Source: Cyanobium sp. Tous-M-B4 (GTDB lineage: Bacteria; Cyanobacteriota; Cyanobacteriia; PCC-6307; Cyanobiaceae). Taken from it: DNA of 64,000 nucleotides. Position 1 is the first letter of the stretch. Each line of letters starts with the position of its first letter. Shown here piece by piece: positions 16,268 to 24,888 of this stretch. The position numbers and the translations under genes are program-made. The stretch covers positions 62,001 to 126,000 of the forward strand of contig NZ_JAGQBA010000002.1 of NCBI RefSeq assembly GCF_024345395.1, in the 5' to 3' direction. Below the pieces are notes generated by a model that saw only the letters and a program-made list of their open reading frames with translations, was not told where the DNA came from and made no database searches.

Positions 16268-17901
16268 TGGCCGGCCTGCTTCTCGATCCGGCCAGCGACC
16301 GCTGGGCCGACTGGGGCCTGCTGGATGTTCCTGACCCCTGCCGCCAGCAGAACGGCCCCCAGGTCCAGCAGGCCTTCCGTGATTTCATCGTGGCCGCTTA
16401 TCCCGGCTACGCCTTCCACACCTGGGCCGAGCGATTGATCGCTCTGCTGCAGCGCGTGGCCGATGGCGAGCTCAACCGCCTGATCGTCTGCTGCCCCCCA
16501 CGGCTGGGCAAATCACTACTGGTGTCCAAGCTGTTCCCGGCCTACTGGGTGAGCCGCTACCCCACGCGCTTCTGCGCCATCGCCTCGTATTCGGCCGAGC
16601 TGGCCTATGCCCATAGCCGTGAGGCGCGGCACTACTACCGCGCCGTCGGCCATCCCCTCTCCAAGGACTCCACTGCCGTGGGCAACTGGCTGACGCCCGA
16701 GCGCGGTGGCTGCATTGCCGCCGGTGTGCGCGGCCCCTTCACCGGCAAGGGCTACGCCCTGGGGATCATCGATGACCCCTACAAGGGTCCAGAAGACGCC
16801 AATTCCGCCGGCCAACGCCAGAAGCTGATCGAGTGGTTCCAGTCCGTCTGGCTCACCCGCGCTGAACCAGCCCCTCAGGGGCCCTCGCGATGGGGTTTTG
16901 CAGGCGCGGCCCAGGTGGTGGTGCTGACCCGCTGGCACCAAGACGACCTGATCGGCTGGCTGTTGGAGCAGGAGAGCGGCGAGGCCCCGCAGCGCTGGCA
17001 GGTGCTGAACCTGCCGGCCATTGCTGAACTGCCCCAGCAGCAGATCAAGTTCCCGGCCACCTGCACCATCGAGCCGGACTGGCGCCAGCCCGGTGAGCCG
17101 CTCTGCCCAGAGCGTTTCCCGCTGGTGGAGCTGGAGCAGATCCGCATCCGCGCCGGCAGTTATTGGTGGAACGCGCTTTATCAGCAGCGCCCCTCCCCAG
17201 CAGAAGGTCTGCTGTTCAAACGCGCCTGGATCCGCACCACAGCGGGCACCCCTGCCCCAGACGGCCGGGCAGCGCAACGACCCTTTGCGGCGGTGGTGCT
17301 CAGTTGCGATCTGAGTTTCAAGGGGGGCGCGGAGAACGACTACTGCGGCTTCTGCCTGCTCGGCCTGCTGCCGGATCAGGAGGCCCGCCATCCGGCTGCC
17401 CAGGCCAAGGCACGGGATGAGCAGCTCCACCCCAGTGCCGCCCGGGTGCGCTCACCGGCCGAACCGCAGGAAGGTGTCCACCGGATCGAGGTGATCTGGA
17501 GCCAGCACCACCGCCTCGACCTACCGGGGGTGGTCAAATTCCTCGGCCAGACCCTGGCATCGCTGGGCCAGGGCTTGAGTCCTGATGCAGTGCTGATGGA
17601 GGACGCCGCCAATGGCCCGGCCGTCTGCCAGTTGCTGCAGCGCCAGATTCCTGGCCTGATTGCTGTGCGGCCCACCGGTAGCAAGGTGAGCCGCGCCCAT
17701 GCCGTGGCCCCGCTGCTGGAGGCCGGCCAGCTGGCTTTTCGCAGCGGCAACGACGCCCTAATCAGCGAATTGCTGGGTTTTCCCAATGCCGCTCACGATG
17801 ACCTGGTGGATGCCTTCTGCCAGGGCGTGATCTGGCTGCAGACCCAGCACTGGCGCAGCCAGGGCAAGGCCACGCCCCGGCCGTTGCTGTTCTCCCGCTG
17901 A
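16267..17901 (+). CDS. terL: Terminase large subunit
   Basis: 544 residues from the ATG at 16267; a TTG one codon upstream is possible. ATPase domain: CCPPRLGKS Walker A at about 75-83 and LGIIDDP Walker B near 167-173, plus TRWHQDDLIG as coupling motif. C-terminal RNase-H-like nuclease: LSCDLSF (first aspartate), LMEDAANGPA (E/D) and HDDLVDAF (last aspartates). It drives DNA packaging into the prohead and cuts the concatemer. It matches the Terminase_6 type. Confidence 0.92.
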   Translation: MAGLLLDPASDRWADWGLLDVPDPCRQQNGPQVQQAFRDFIVAAYPGYAFHTWAERLIALLQRVADGELNRLIVCCPPRLGKSLLVSKLFPAYWVSRYPTRFCAIASYSAELAYAHSREARHYYRAVGHPLSKDSTAVGNWLTPERGGCIAAGVRGPFTGKGYALGIIDDPYKGPEDANSAGQRQKLIEWFQSVWLTRAEPAPQGPSRWGFAGAAQVVVLTRWHQDDLIGWLLEQESGEAPQRWQVLNLPAIAELPQQQIKFPATCTIEPDWRQPGEPLCPERFPLVELEQIRIRAGSYWWNALYQQRPSPAEGLLFKRAWIRTTAGTPAPDGRAAQRPFAAVVLSCDLSFKGGAENDYCGFCLLGLLPDQEARHPAAQAKARDEQLHPSAARVRSPAEPQEGVHRIEVIWSQHHRLDLPGVVKFLGQTLASLGQGLSPDAVLMEDAANGPAVCQLLQRQIPGLIAVRPTGSKVSRAHAVAPLLEAGQLAFRSGNDALISELLGFPNAAHDDLVDAFCQGVIWLQTQHWRSQGKATPRPLLFSR

Positions 17902-17921
17902 GGGGCATCCCCCCATTTCTG

Positions 17922-18452
17922 ATGAGCCCCACACCACACAACCACCGCCCCAGGCCTCAGCAGGCCACCCCTCGCGTGACGACATCAGGTCGTTCACGAG
18001 GCCCGTTGCGCTCGCCCCACGCCGCTGCTGATGCCCTGGTAGTGGAGCACCTGCCCTTTGCCGCCAAGGTGGCCGCCAACTACGCCCGCCGCACCGGCCA
18101 TCCCAGGGAAGACCTGGAGCAGCTGGCGGCCATTGGGTTGATCAAGGCCTCACGCCGCTACGACATCCAGCGGCCGGGCCGCAGCCCCAACCACTTCATC
18201 GCCTACGCCAGGCCGTTCGTGAACGGCGAGATCACCCACTACCTGCGCGACAAGGGCTTTCTCATTACGGTGCCGGGCCGCTGGCGGGAGCTGCATGCTC
18301 GGGGGCAGAAGTTGCTGCGGCAGGGCACACCGGCGGATCAAGTTCCGGAGCTGCTCGGACTAAGCGCGGATCGTTGGTCGCAGATTTCAACTGCCTGCAC
18401 TGTGAGGGTGGTGGCGATGGGGGCTGAGCAGGTGGAAGAGTCGTTGGGGTGA
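17922..18452 (+). CDS. Sigma-70 family factor lacking region 4
   Basis: 176 residues. Residues about 42-115 are sigma region 2 of the SigB/SigF (group 3) kind: HLPFAAKVAANYARR, then EDLEQLAAIGLIKASRRYD, then HFIAYARPFVNGEITHYLRDKG. Region 3 follows (TVPGRWRELHARGQKLL). The protein then ends after about 50 residues with nothing like the -35-binding helix-turn-helix of region 4, where a full group 3 factor has about 250 residues. It sits 20 bases after terL, so it may direct late transcription. The missing region 4 could be a truncation or a different mode of action. Confidence 0.75.
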   Translation: MSPTPHNHRPRPQQATPRVTTSGRSRGPLRSPHAAADALVVEHLPFAAKVAANYARRTGHPREDLEQLAAIGLIKASRRYDIQRPGRSPNHFIAYARPFVNGEITHYLRDKGFLITVPGRWRELHARGQKLLRQGTPADQVPELLGLSADRWSQISTACTVRVVAMGAEQVEESLG

Positions 18453-18562
18453 GGATGACTTTGAGTAACGTAATTGGGGATAGCTGTGCACCTATCTTCT
18501 TCGATCCAGCGCATCCCCCCCCTGCGCGTCAGGTTCATACGCTGGCTAGGCCGCACTCGCGC

Positions 18563-19633
18563 TTACTGTTCATTTCTAAGGAAGTCAGATAGGGATTCAC
18601 AGTAGTCCCAGTTTTGCCCTTCCACGCCTGCTCTGCGAAGCACAGATCGCCATCTTTCTAGAGCCGCAGTGTTCGGATCCACGATACAGATGCGGCTCAA
18701 GCGCTCTGGCCTGAAACTGCCGAACATCGCGTCTGCGACTTGGTCGGCTGGCGGCAAAGAATAGCCGATCACGATGAGCTCACGTGCCGTATGAAGATAT
18801 TCATACGCTCGAGTCCATAGCCATCGGAACAGACTGACGCTTGTGATGGGTTTAGTCGGAAGTGGCGGAATGAGCAACGGCGATACGGCATCGGACGGAC
18901 TGGGCGATGATGAGTTGTCAACCCAGACTGCTTCGATACGGTATAGATGCTCTCCGGGATCACCGCCTCGAATAAGTGCCTGCAAGTTCTCGCTGGTGCA
19001 TCTCCAGTTGATGGAGCCGTGCAGCTTCAACAGCAGTGGGTTGGGTTGTGGTGAGCGTGCGGGACGATCACGCCGCTCCCGAATCTGGTCAAAGTAGACA
19101 TCAGTCACTGCTCGACCCCGCAATATGTGCTGGTCCAGCAATGTGTCATAGTTGAATGTGATGATCCGGTTTTCTAGGCGATCAATAGCGACTCCCGCCG
19201 GAAAGTATCTGGAAGCCAGTTGCTCGTACAAGCGAGAGCGGTTCTCGCGGGCCCGTCGGAGGACGATGCAGATGAGATGCGAGACCGAATCAAGCCAGAC
19301 TGCCGGCTCAATTTGCGATCGCGAACGTCTCGGGTGAAGAGCCTCAAGCAGCTCGAGCAGGCCGAGCTGCCGCAACACTGCTTCCTCAAGCCTGTAGTCG
19401 CGGAAGCTTCCCCTTGGCGCGAAGAATCTCGACACTCTGTCTCGTTCCTCAGCCACCCAGTTGGGCCGGGCCAAGTCGAGGTCAGCGATTCTTGCTGCAA
19501 ACTCTAAGTCCAACGGCGTCTGGTAGACGGGTGACTGACCAGGCGTCGCTCGGACCTGGCTGGCGGCTAGAGAAGCACCGGCTCCGAGGACAAACAGCTT
19601 TCCAACCTGCTTGCGATTCCGAGAATCTCTCAT
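18563..19633 (-). CDS. SIR2-like domain protein
   Basis: 356 residues from the ATG at 19633; a TTG at 19678 would add 15. Rossmann-type NAD-binding motifs of the SIR2 family: FVLGAGAS (14-21), ITFNYDTLLD (near 156), LLKLHGSINW (near 200) and LIVIGYSLPPAD (near 285). SIR2-like proteins in defence systems (Thoeris, DSR, Avs, SIR2-HerA) deplete NAD+ on infection. The gene is antisense to the phage late operon and follows the trypsin-like protease gene on the same strand, with 106 AT-rich bases between. Both genes look lower in GC than the surrounding phage genes, suggesting an acquired cargo module. Confidence 0.85.
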   Translation of the reverse strand: MRDSRNRKQVGKLFVLGAGASLAASQVRATPGQSPVYQTPLDLEFAARIADLDLARPNWVAEERDRVSRFFAPRGSFRDYRLEEAVLRQLGLLELLEALHPRRSRSQIEPAVWLDSVSHLICIVLRRARENRSRLYEQLASRYFPAGVAIDRLENRIITFNYDTLLDQHILRGRAVTDVYFDQIRERRDRPARSPQPNPLLLKLHGSINWRCTSENLQALIRGGDPGEHLYRIEAVWVDNSSSPSPSDAVSPLLIPPLPTKPITSVSLFRWLWTRAYEYLHTARELIVIGYSLPPADQVADAMFGSFRPERLSRICIVDPNTAALERWRSVLRRAGVEGQNWDYCESLSDFLRNEQ

Positions 19634-19739
19634 CGTCCATTCATACGTCGTCTTCCCGTCGTCCAAACGTAGAGACAACCGGGCGCAACCGGAATGATGA
19701 AAAAATAATTGTAATCCGGCTTAGGACCGGGACAGCCAT

Positions 19740-20438
19740 TTAAATGAATCCCTGAAGATAGTACGCCGGTGTTACTGCAGCCAACTTGCCGCCCGTTTGG
19801 TCTGAGATTGTGCCGTGCATCAGTCCCAAGCAATAGGTCTTGTCCTTTAGCGTTGTCATGCCGCCGACAATCATTATTCCAAGGTCAAATACGGGTCCAC
19901 CGCTGTATCCACCAATGCTCGGGTTCTCAAGGAGAAAGAACTCGCAAGGCGTATTGGTGTCTGCACGATTGAGGGAAATTAGTGCTGATGATGCGTAAGA
20001 GCGATAAGTGAGGGGGCTAAACATTCCCTGTGCGCCGAGGCCATTGGGAAAACCAACAGAAGTCAGTTCAATGTCTCTCGATATCGGTTCGCGTTGTGTT
20101 TGAAAATGGTCGAATGGGAGAAACCTATTGACCAAGTGAGGCTGAACCCTGGGATTCATCTCTATCGCGAGAGCTGAAATATCTGCTACCGGGTGATGCT
20201 TCCATGCCAGGCTCATGTTGAAGTCGGCTAACGACATTGAAGTTGCATTTCCCCGGGCATCACTGATGACAACCGCAGTAGCCTGGCTGGTCGCAAGAGC
20301 CACATGGGTTGCAGTTAGCAGGTAAAGCTTATCGGCCTTTTCGACAAAGATTCCCGTCCCAACCGATTCCTGACCAAGTGAGACCTGAGTTCGCAGGCTA
20401 AGAACAACTTGAAATGTTTGATCGCGTGTCAGGATCAT
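19740..20438 (-). CDS. Trypsin-like serine protease
   Basis: 232 residues with the chymotrypsin-fold catalytic triad in order: LTATHVAL (H45), HPVADISALAI (D86) and GGYSGGPVF (S179). No signal peptide, so it acts in the cytoplasm. It precedes the SIR2 gene on the minus strand, between the sigma factor and the portal gene, in a block more AT-rich than the phage genes. Proteases paired with effector proteins are used as triggers in several defence systems (for example type I Avs has a trypsin-like part), so a protease-SIR2 defence pair is a reasonable inference; the partner relation is not shown directly. Confidence 0.85.
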   Translation of the reverse strand: MILTRDQTFQVVLSLRTQVSLGQESVGTGIFVEKADKLYLLTATHVALATSQATAVVISDARGNATSMSLADFNMSLAWKHHPVADISALAIEMNPRVQPHLVNRFLPFDHFQTQREPISRDIELTSVGFPNGLGAQGMFSPLTYRSYASSALISLNRADTNTPCEFFLLENPSIGGYSGGPVFDLGIMIVGGMTTLKDKTYCLGLMHGTISDQTGGKLAAVTPAYYLQGFI

Positions 20439-20633
20439 TTAAGTCTCTAGTGTCTAATTTGTTCCTAGTTGGTTCCGCTAGCCTTAACAACAGTGCTCCG
20501 CTCTAGCTAGTAACCAGTTTTTCTTCAGTGCCCCTTGGGCCTTGAATGGCTTTGATGGCAGTGCTTCCCCAGGAACCCTCCGCAAACCGTAGGAGTCATC
20601 GACGGATCTGAGAACTACCTTGCCACCGGTTGA

Positions 20634-22064
20634 TTGCCGCGCCGGCAAAAGCAGGCAGCACCGACGATCAATGTGCCCCCTGCGAACGCAACAGAGCTGC
20701 TCCCCTGGCCTCTGCACCCCACCCTGGCCGCACTGCTCCCCCGCCTGGAGCTGATCCAGGACTGCTGGGACCTCCTCGCTGGCCGCAAGGAGCACTACCT
20801 GCCCCGCGGTGAACGGGAGCCAGAGAGCGCCTACCGCCGAAGGCTGGAGGGGGCTCTGCCCTCCGGCTTCTTCCGCGATGCGCTGCGCACCTTCGCGGGG
20901 ATGCTGGCTTCCAGCCACTGGCGGGAGCTGCCGGCCTCGCTGCAGGCGGTGATCAGTGATGTGGATGGACGCGGCACAGACCTGGGCGTGTTCCTCGAAC
21001 GGGCCGACGTGCTGGTGCTCCGCGATGGTGCAGCACTGATTGGCGTGCTGCCGCCTGAGCACCTCTGGCCCAGCGAGGGCGACCGCCAGCAGGCCCTGCG
21101 CCGTGGCGATCGCCTCTCCCTGCCTCGTCTTGCTCTGCTGGAGCGCCGCGATGTCCTGAACTGGCACTTGCCCGGACCCCAGTCCCTACCTGACGCGGTC
21201 AGCTTTCGGCTGCCTAACCCCAAGGCCCAGGACGAGCCCCTGGACCCGGATCGACCACAGCATTCCTGGCTCTACGGCTCCGTTGCCCTCGATGGCGAGG
21301 GCATGAGCATTGAAACCATCGAGCTCATGGCAGACCCGCAGGCCTCGACCGGCTGGCGCCCGCAACGATCTGGACTACAGCACTACCGGGGTATCAGCCA
21401 GCTGCCCCTGATCTGGTACGCCAGCGATGGTGCTGCATTTGGGGAGGGCGACCTGCCCCACCTTGGCCTGGCGCATCAGTACCTCAACCACTTCCGCTGC
21501 CAGAGCGACTACCAGGAGCTGCTGTACCGAACGGCTCTGCCGGTGGGTGTGCGCACAGGGGTCGTCGGCCCCATGGGCAGTGGCACCAGCGAGCCGGTGG
21601 TGCTGGGCCCCAACAGCGTGATCGACCTGCCCGATGGCGCCAGCTTCCAGTTCGTTGAGATCCAGGCCCGCTCCTTGGCCGAGCACCGCGCCTGGCTGGA
21701 ATCCCTCGACCAGGGCATGCGCCGTGACGCCCTGATTCCCTCTGGCGCCCAGGGGGCTCCACGCACCGCCACCGAGATCTCGCTGGCGGCCTCGCAGGCC
21801 TATGCGCTGCTGCAGAGCCAGGCGATCCAGAAGGCCTCGATGTTCTCCTCCCTCCTGCTGCACTGGTGCGCAATCACCGGAGAACCAGTTCCCGTGCAGC
21901 AGGGTCCGGCATTGCTGGTGGAAATCAGCCCGCTGGCCCCCGCGCCAAAACCACAACCAACCGTGGCCGAAATGCTGCAGCTGCATGAGCGCGGCATCGT
22001 GAGCGAGCAGGCCCTGCGGCAATGGCTGGGGGATCTGGCCGGCGTGGCGCCGGCTTCTGCATGA
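20634..22064 (+). CDS. Phage portal protein (DUF4055-like)
   Basis: 476 residues. No ATG is available: the frame follows a TGA directly and begins at the TTG at 20634. The body resembles DUF4055 portals: YLPRGEREPESAYRRRLEGA near 60, a central mixed region with LPLIWY, then GLAHQYLNHFRCQSDYQELLY and the closing RTATEISLAASQAYALLQSQA segment. Portals form the dodecameric ring through which the terminase packages DNA. Position between terminase and scaffold supports this. The SIR2-protease block separates it from terL. Confidence 0.8.
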   Translation: MPRRQKQAAPTINVPPANATELLPWPLHPTLAALLPRLELIQDCWDLLAGRKEHYLPRGEREPESAYRRRLEGALPSGFFRDALRTFAGMLASSHWRELPASLQAVISDVDGRGTDLGVFLERADVLVLRDGAALIGVLPPEHLWPSEGDRQQALRRGDRLSLPRLALLERRDVLNWHLPGPQSLPDAVSFRLPNPKAQDEPLDPDRPQHSWLYGSVALDGEGMSIETIELMADPQASTGWRPQRSGLQHYRGISQLPLIWYASDGAAFGEGDLPHLGLAHQYLNHFRCQSDYQELLYRTALPVGVRTGVVGPMGSGTSEPVVLGPNSVIDLPDGASFQFVEIQARSLAEHRAWLESLDQGMRRDALIPSGAQGAPRTATEISLAASQAYALLQSQAIQKASMFSSLLLHWCAITGEPVPVQQGPALLVEISPLAPAPKPQPTVAEMLQLHERGIVSEQALRQWLGDLAGVAPASA

Positions 22065-22588
22065 CCACCAGCAGCAATGCGCCCAGCGCCCCAGGTGGTG
22101 CGACGTGGCAACCGCAAGACCAGGAGTCCATCCGCCAGTGCCTGGCGCTTCCCGCCACCGTTCCCTGCCTGGATGCCATCGGTCGGGCAATGGCAGATCT
22201 GCTGCGCCAACACGCGGCCGGGGTATTGAGTGCCCGTGCCCTACTGGATGCGGTGGCCCTGATCGATCAGCAGCTGCTGAATGGTGGCTACGAGCAGGAG
22301 CAGGCGATCCAGAAGCGCAGCCACTCGGGGCCGATCGCCGGCTCGGTCGCGGCGGCTGGTGATGCACCCCTGCAGAAAGCAGATGTGATCGCCTACGACA
22401 CGGAGCTGTTGCGCGAGGAGAGCGAGACCACCTACGCCAACCCCAGTTCGCCCGCGATGGGTCTACTGCGTCAGCGGCGCCGCTACGCCGACCAGCTGCT
22501 TTTGCTGCTGCCTGGGCTCAGCAGCTGGGTGCAGTTCACCGCCCAGGCCGCAGGGCAGCTGGGAACAACGCCAATGCTGCGAGGTTGA
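22061..22588 (+). CDS. Hypothetical phage head protein
   Basis: 175 residues from the ATG at 22061, overlapping the portal stop by ATGA. No family recognised. Mostly helical, with a disordered first 20 residues and a leucine-rich segment near the end (YADQLLLLLPGLSSWV). Its coupling to the portal suggests a head-assembly role. Confidence 0.55.
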   Translation: MTTSSNAPSAPGGATWQPQDQESIRQCLALPATVPCLDAIGRAMADLLRQHAAGVLSARALLDAVALIDQQLLNGGYEQEQAIQKRSHSGPIAGSVAAAGDAPLQKADVIAYDTELLREESETTYANPSSPAMGLLRQRRRYADQLLLLLPGLSSWVQFTAQAAGQLGTTPMLRG

Positions 22589-22591
22589 GCG

Positions 22592-23158
22592 ATGACCACA
22601 AGCCCCAGACGTTTCACCAGCGGCCAACATCCATGCGCAGCCGGGCCCTGGCCCTCTACGCCCCTCCAACCATTTGCCAACGCCCGCCTGCTGCTGGCCG
22701 AGAACGCTATTTACGGTGACACCACCTCTGCCGTGGTGGCCAGCCACGTGCTCGAGTGCTTTCTGGTGCGCGCCAACTACATCTCCTCTAAGGAGAACGG
22801 CCCTGGGGTCGACACCGGCGACTTCACCTATAGCGGCATGGTCTGCCGGGCTACCCGCCTGCCGCCTCACCCGGGCGCCATCTGGCTGAGCAGCACCTTG
22901 AGCTGGCAGCAGAACGGCCGCCGTGTGGCCACCGGTGGCAGCACCGTGGTCGCCCCCTGCGAGGGACTGATCTGGCTGGGGGATCTCAGCCTGCTCAACC
23001 CTGCGGGCGCTGCTGATGTGGATCCCTACGCCCAGCACACCGCCTTTGCGGTGCTGGAGTTCGGCGCCGATTACGGCTCCGGCGGCATCGGCTCCCTGGT
23101 GCAGCCGCTGATCGGCGAGCGGGTGTTCGGGACCCTCAAGCCGAATCGACTCATCTGA
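22592..23158 (+). CDS. Hypothetical phage structural protein
   Basis: 188 residues starting 3 bases after the previous stop. No family recognised. It is rich in aromatic and glycine residues with short beta-like runs (GAIWLSSTLSWQQNGRR, GLIWLGDLSLLNP) and lacks long helices, as expected for a minor capsid or head-decoration protein. It sits between the portal group and the scaffold gene. Confidence 0.5.
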   Translation: MTTSPRRFTSGQHPCAAGPWPSTPLQPFANARLLLAENAIYGDTTSAVVASHVLECFLVRANYISSKENGPGVDTGDFTYSGMVCRATRLPPHPGAIWLSSTLSWQQNGRRVATGGSTVVAPCEGLIWLGDLSLLNPAGAADVDPYAQHTAFAVLEFGADYGSGGIGSLVQPLIGERVFGTLKPNRLI

Positions 23159-23228
23159 TTCCTGCCTCGGCAACAGGGGATGGCAGCGCCGCGATGGGCT
23201 GCCGATCCACTGACAGCCGAGACGGGTC

Positions 23229-24089
23229 ATGGCCACTGCTTCCGCAACCCCCAACACGAGCACCACCCGCAGCGGGGGTGAAGGCAACGAGCTGCTGGAC
23301 CTCCAGGGCCCTGAGGCCAGCGAGCAGGACAGCACGCAGGCCGAGCACAGCAGTGGCGCGGATGCTGCAACCACCGCCAATGAACCCACCCAGGGATCTG
23401 GCGGTGATGGCCTCAGCGAGGCCCTCAAGGCCGAGCGCCGCCGCAGCAACAACCTCGAAAAAGAACTGCGCGGGCTGCGGCAGCAGCTGACCCGCTTCTC
23501 GGAGATCAACCCCGAGGAGTACGCCCGTCTGCAGGAGGCCGAACGCCAAAAGCAGCACCTCGAGCAGCAGCTGGAGCTGCGGGAACGCCAGATGGAGGAG
23601 GCCGCCGCCAAACGGGTGGCCGCCGTCAGTGCAGAGCGCGATGCCGCCCATGAGCGGGTGCAGGAGCTGCGCAAGGAGCGGCTGCTGGAGCGTGCCTTCT
23701 CAGAAGCAGAAGGGCGCACCGGGGGCGATGGGCGCGGCACCTTCTTTCAGGTGTTCCGCTCGATGCTCTGGGACTGCTTCCGGCTGGGCAGCAGCAAGGA
23801 CGGCGGCGATGTGCTCGAACCGCTCGACGGCCATGGCCAGCCACTGCTCGGCGACGACGGCCGGCCGATGACCACGGCTGACTACCTCGATCAGCTGCGC
23901 ATCCACCCCGTGTATGGCTTTCTGTTCCAGCAGCGCGGCGCCATGGGCACGGGCGCTTTGCCCGCGGGCACTGCAGCCGGCAGCCTTGGCTCCAGCGGGT
24001 TTGGCGAGGTGATCAATCCGCAGGCGATGAGCGCCAGCGAGCTTTATCGGGCTGGCTTTGCCCTCAATGGCCGCAGCCCGCGCAGCTGA
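23229..24089 (+). CDS. Phage scaffolding protein
   Basis: 286 residues. A disordered acidic N-terminus (1-70), then a long charged coiled coil from about 75 to 165 (KAERRRSNNLEKELRGLRQQ and following), then a globular C-terminal region. This layout is that of phage scaffold proteins, which shape the prohead and are removed before packaging. The capsid gene is unusually far downstream (27421), because the alarmone hydrolase, lysis pair and an exported protein lie between. Confidence 0.7.
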   Translation: MATASATPNTSTTRSGGEGNELLDLQGPEASEQDSTQAEHSSGADAATTANEPTQGSGGDGLSEALKAERRRSNNLEKELRGLRQQLTRFSEINPEEYARLQEAERQKQHLEQQLELRERQMEEAAAKRVAAVSAERDAAHERVQELRKERLLERAFSEAEGRTGGDGRGTFFQVFRSMLWDCFRLGSSKDGGDVLEPLDGHGQPLLGDDGRPMTTADYLDQLRIHPVYGFLFQQRGAMGTGALPAGTAAGSLGSSGFGEVINPQAMSASELYRAGFALNGRSPRS

Positions 24090-24094
24090 GCGCG

Positions 24095-24379
24095 ATGACG
24101 CGCTGGGACTACTACCTGGCCTTTTGGAGCCGTCGCTCCACCGCCACCGTTGTGCCGGCGCCGAATCGCAGCCAGGCCAGGGATCGTGCTCAGGCCAGGC
24201 AAAAAGCCGGCTACGGCAGCCTGGTGTCGATCCAGCAGGCCAATGCGGCCGACCGCCGCCTGATCCGTCAGGGCGTCTGGGTGCGCCGCCGCCGCAATGG
24301 CAGCAGTCCTCAGTTCGGCGCCGCTCCTGCGCGTGCTGCAGCACGCAGGCAACGGAGCCGCTACCGGCCCTGGCTCTGA
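24095..24379 (+). CDS. Small basic phage protein
   Basis: 94 residues beginning 5 bases after the scaffold stop. Strongly basic, with many arginines throughout and an RRRRNG run near residue 65; the C-terminus is RQRSRYRPWL. Nucleic-acid binding is likely, but no family is recognised. Possibly a DNA- or RNA-binding head component. Confidence 0.5.
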   Translation: MTRWDYYLAFWSRRSTATVVPAPNRSQARDRAQARQKAGYGSLVSIQQANAADRRLIRQGVWVRRRRNGSSPQFGAAPARAAARRQRSRYRPWL

Positions 24380-24454
24380 GATCCGCCACGGGCTTGGCAA
24401 CGAGCTGACCAAGGGCAGAAAGGCCCGGCAACGCCGGGCCACAAGGCCGCCGCC

Positions 24455-24670
24455 TCAGAGCACCGAAACGGTGCCGAGGCGCTTGGCGGCCAGCTTGCGG
24501 GCCAGCTGATGGGCCAGCTCAGCCGGCAGGAAGCGCGGCTTCTTCACGGGCTTGCCGCGGCGGCCATAGAAGACCGTGACGCGCTCGGCAGCGGCGACCT
24601 TGAGCCCAGCCGGGTAGCTGTGCAGCACCAGCTGACGGATCGGACAGGCCAGAGGAGCAGAGGAGGCCAT
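24455..24670 (-). CDS. Small basic hypothetical protein
   Basis: 71 residues from the ATG at 24670 (MASSAPLACPIRQL). Basic, containing VTVFYGRRGKPVKKPRFLP, then helices AHQLARKLAAKRLG. No family recognised. It is minus-strand within the rightward late block and starts next to the structured region at 24715, so it may be separately expressed. Confidence 0.4.
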   Translation of the reverse strand: MASSAPLACPIRQLVLHSYPAGLKVAAAERVTVFYGRRGKPVKKPRFLPAELAHQLARKLAAKRLGTVSVL

Positions 24671-24714
24671 GGGACGGAGGCGAGGAACACCTGTCCCATC
24701 GCCCCGGACGACAC

Positions 24715-24787
24715 GCCCTGGCAAGGGTCGGCGTAGCCGACTCGCGTCAGCCCTTGCCAGGGCGGGGCGAGCAGGGCGCAGCCCTGC
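24715..24787. repeat. Compact set of three stem-loops
   Basis: A perfect 13-base inverted repeat, GCCCTGGCAAGGG (24715-24727) and its complement (24751-24763), encloses a second hairpin TCGGC-GTA-GCCGA (24728-24740). A third, GCAGGGC-GCA-GCCCTGC (24771-24787), follows. The element lies between the divergent genes at 24670 and 24889. It may be a terminator pair, a structured RNA, or a palindromic mobile element. Confidence 0.6.
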
Positions 24788-24888
24788 GCTCCGGGGCAGT
24801 GCTGGTGATTCCTCGCCGACCCCATGGCCGGATGGCTGCCGGGGCCTGGTTGAGACAGCAGCCGCAACACCGGCTGTAGAACGTGCCG

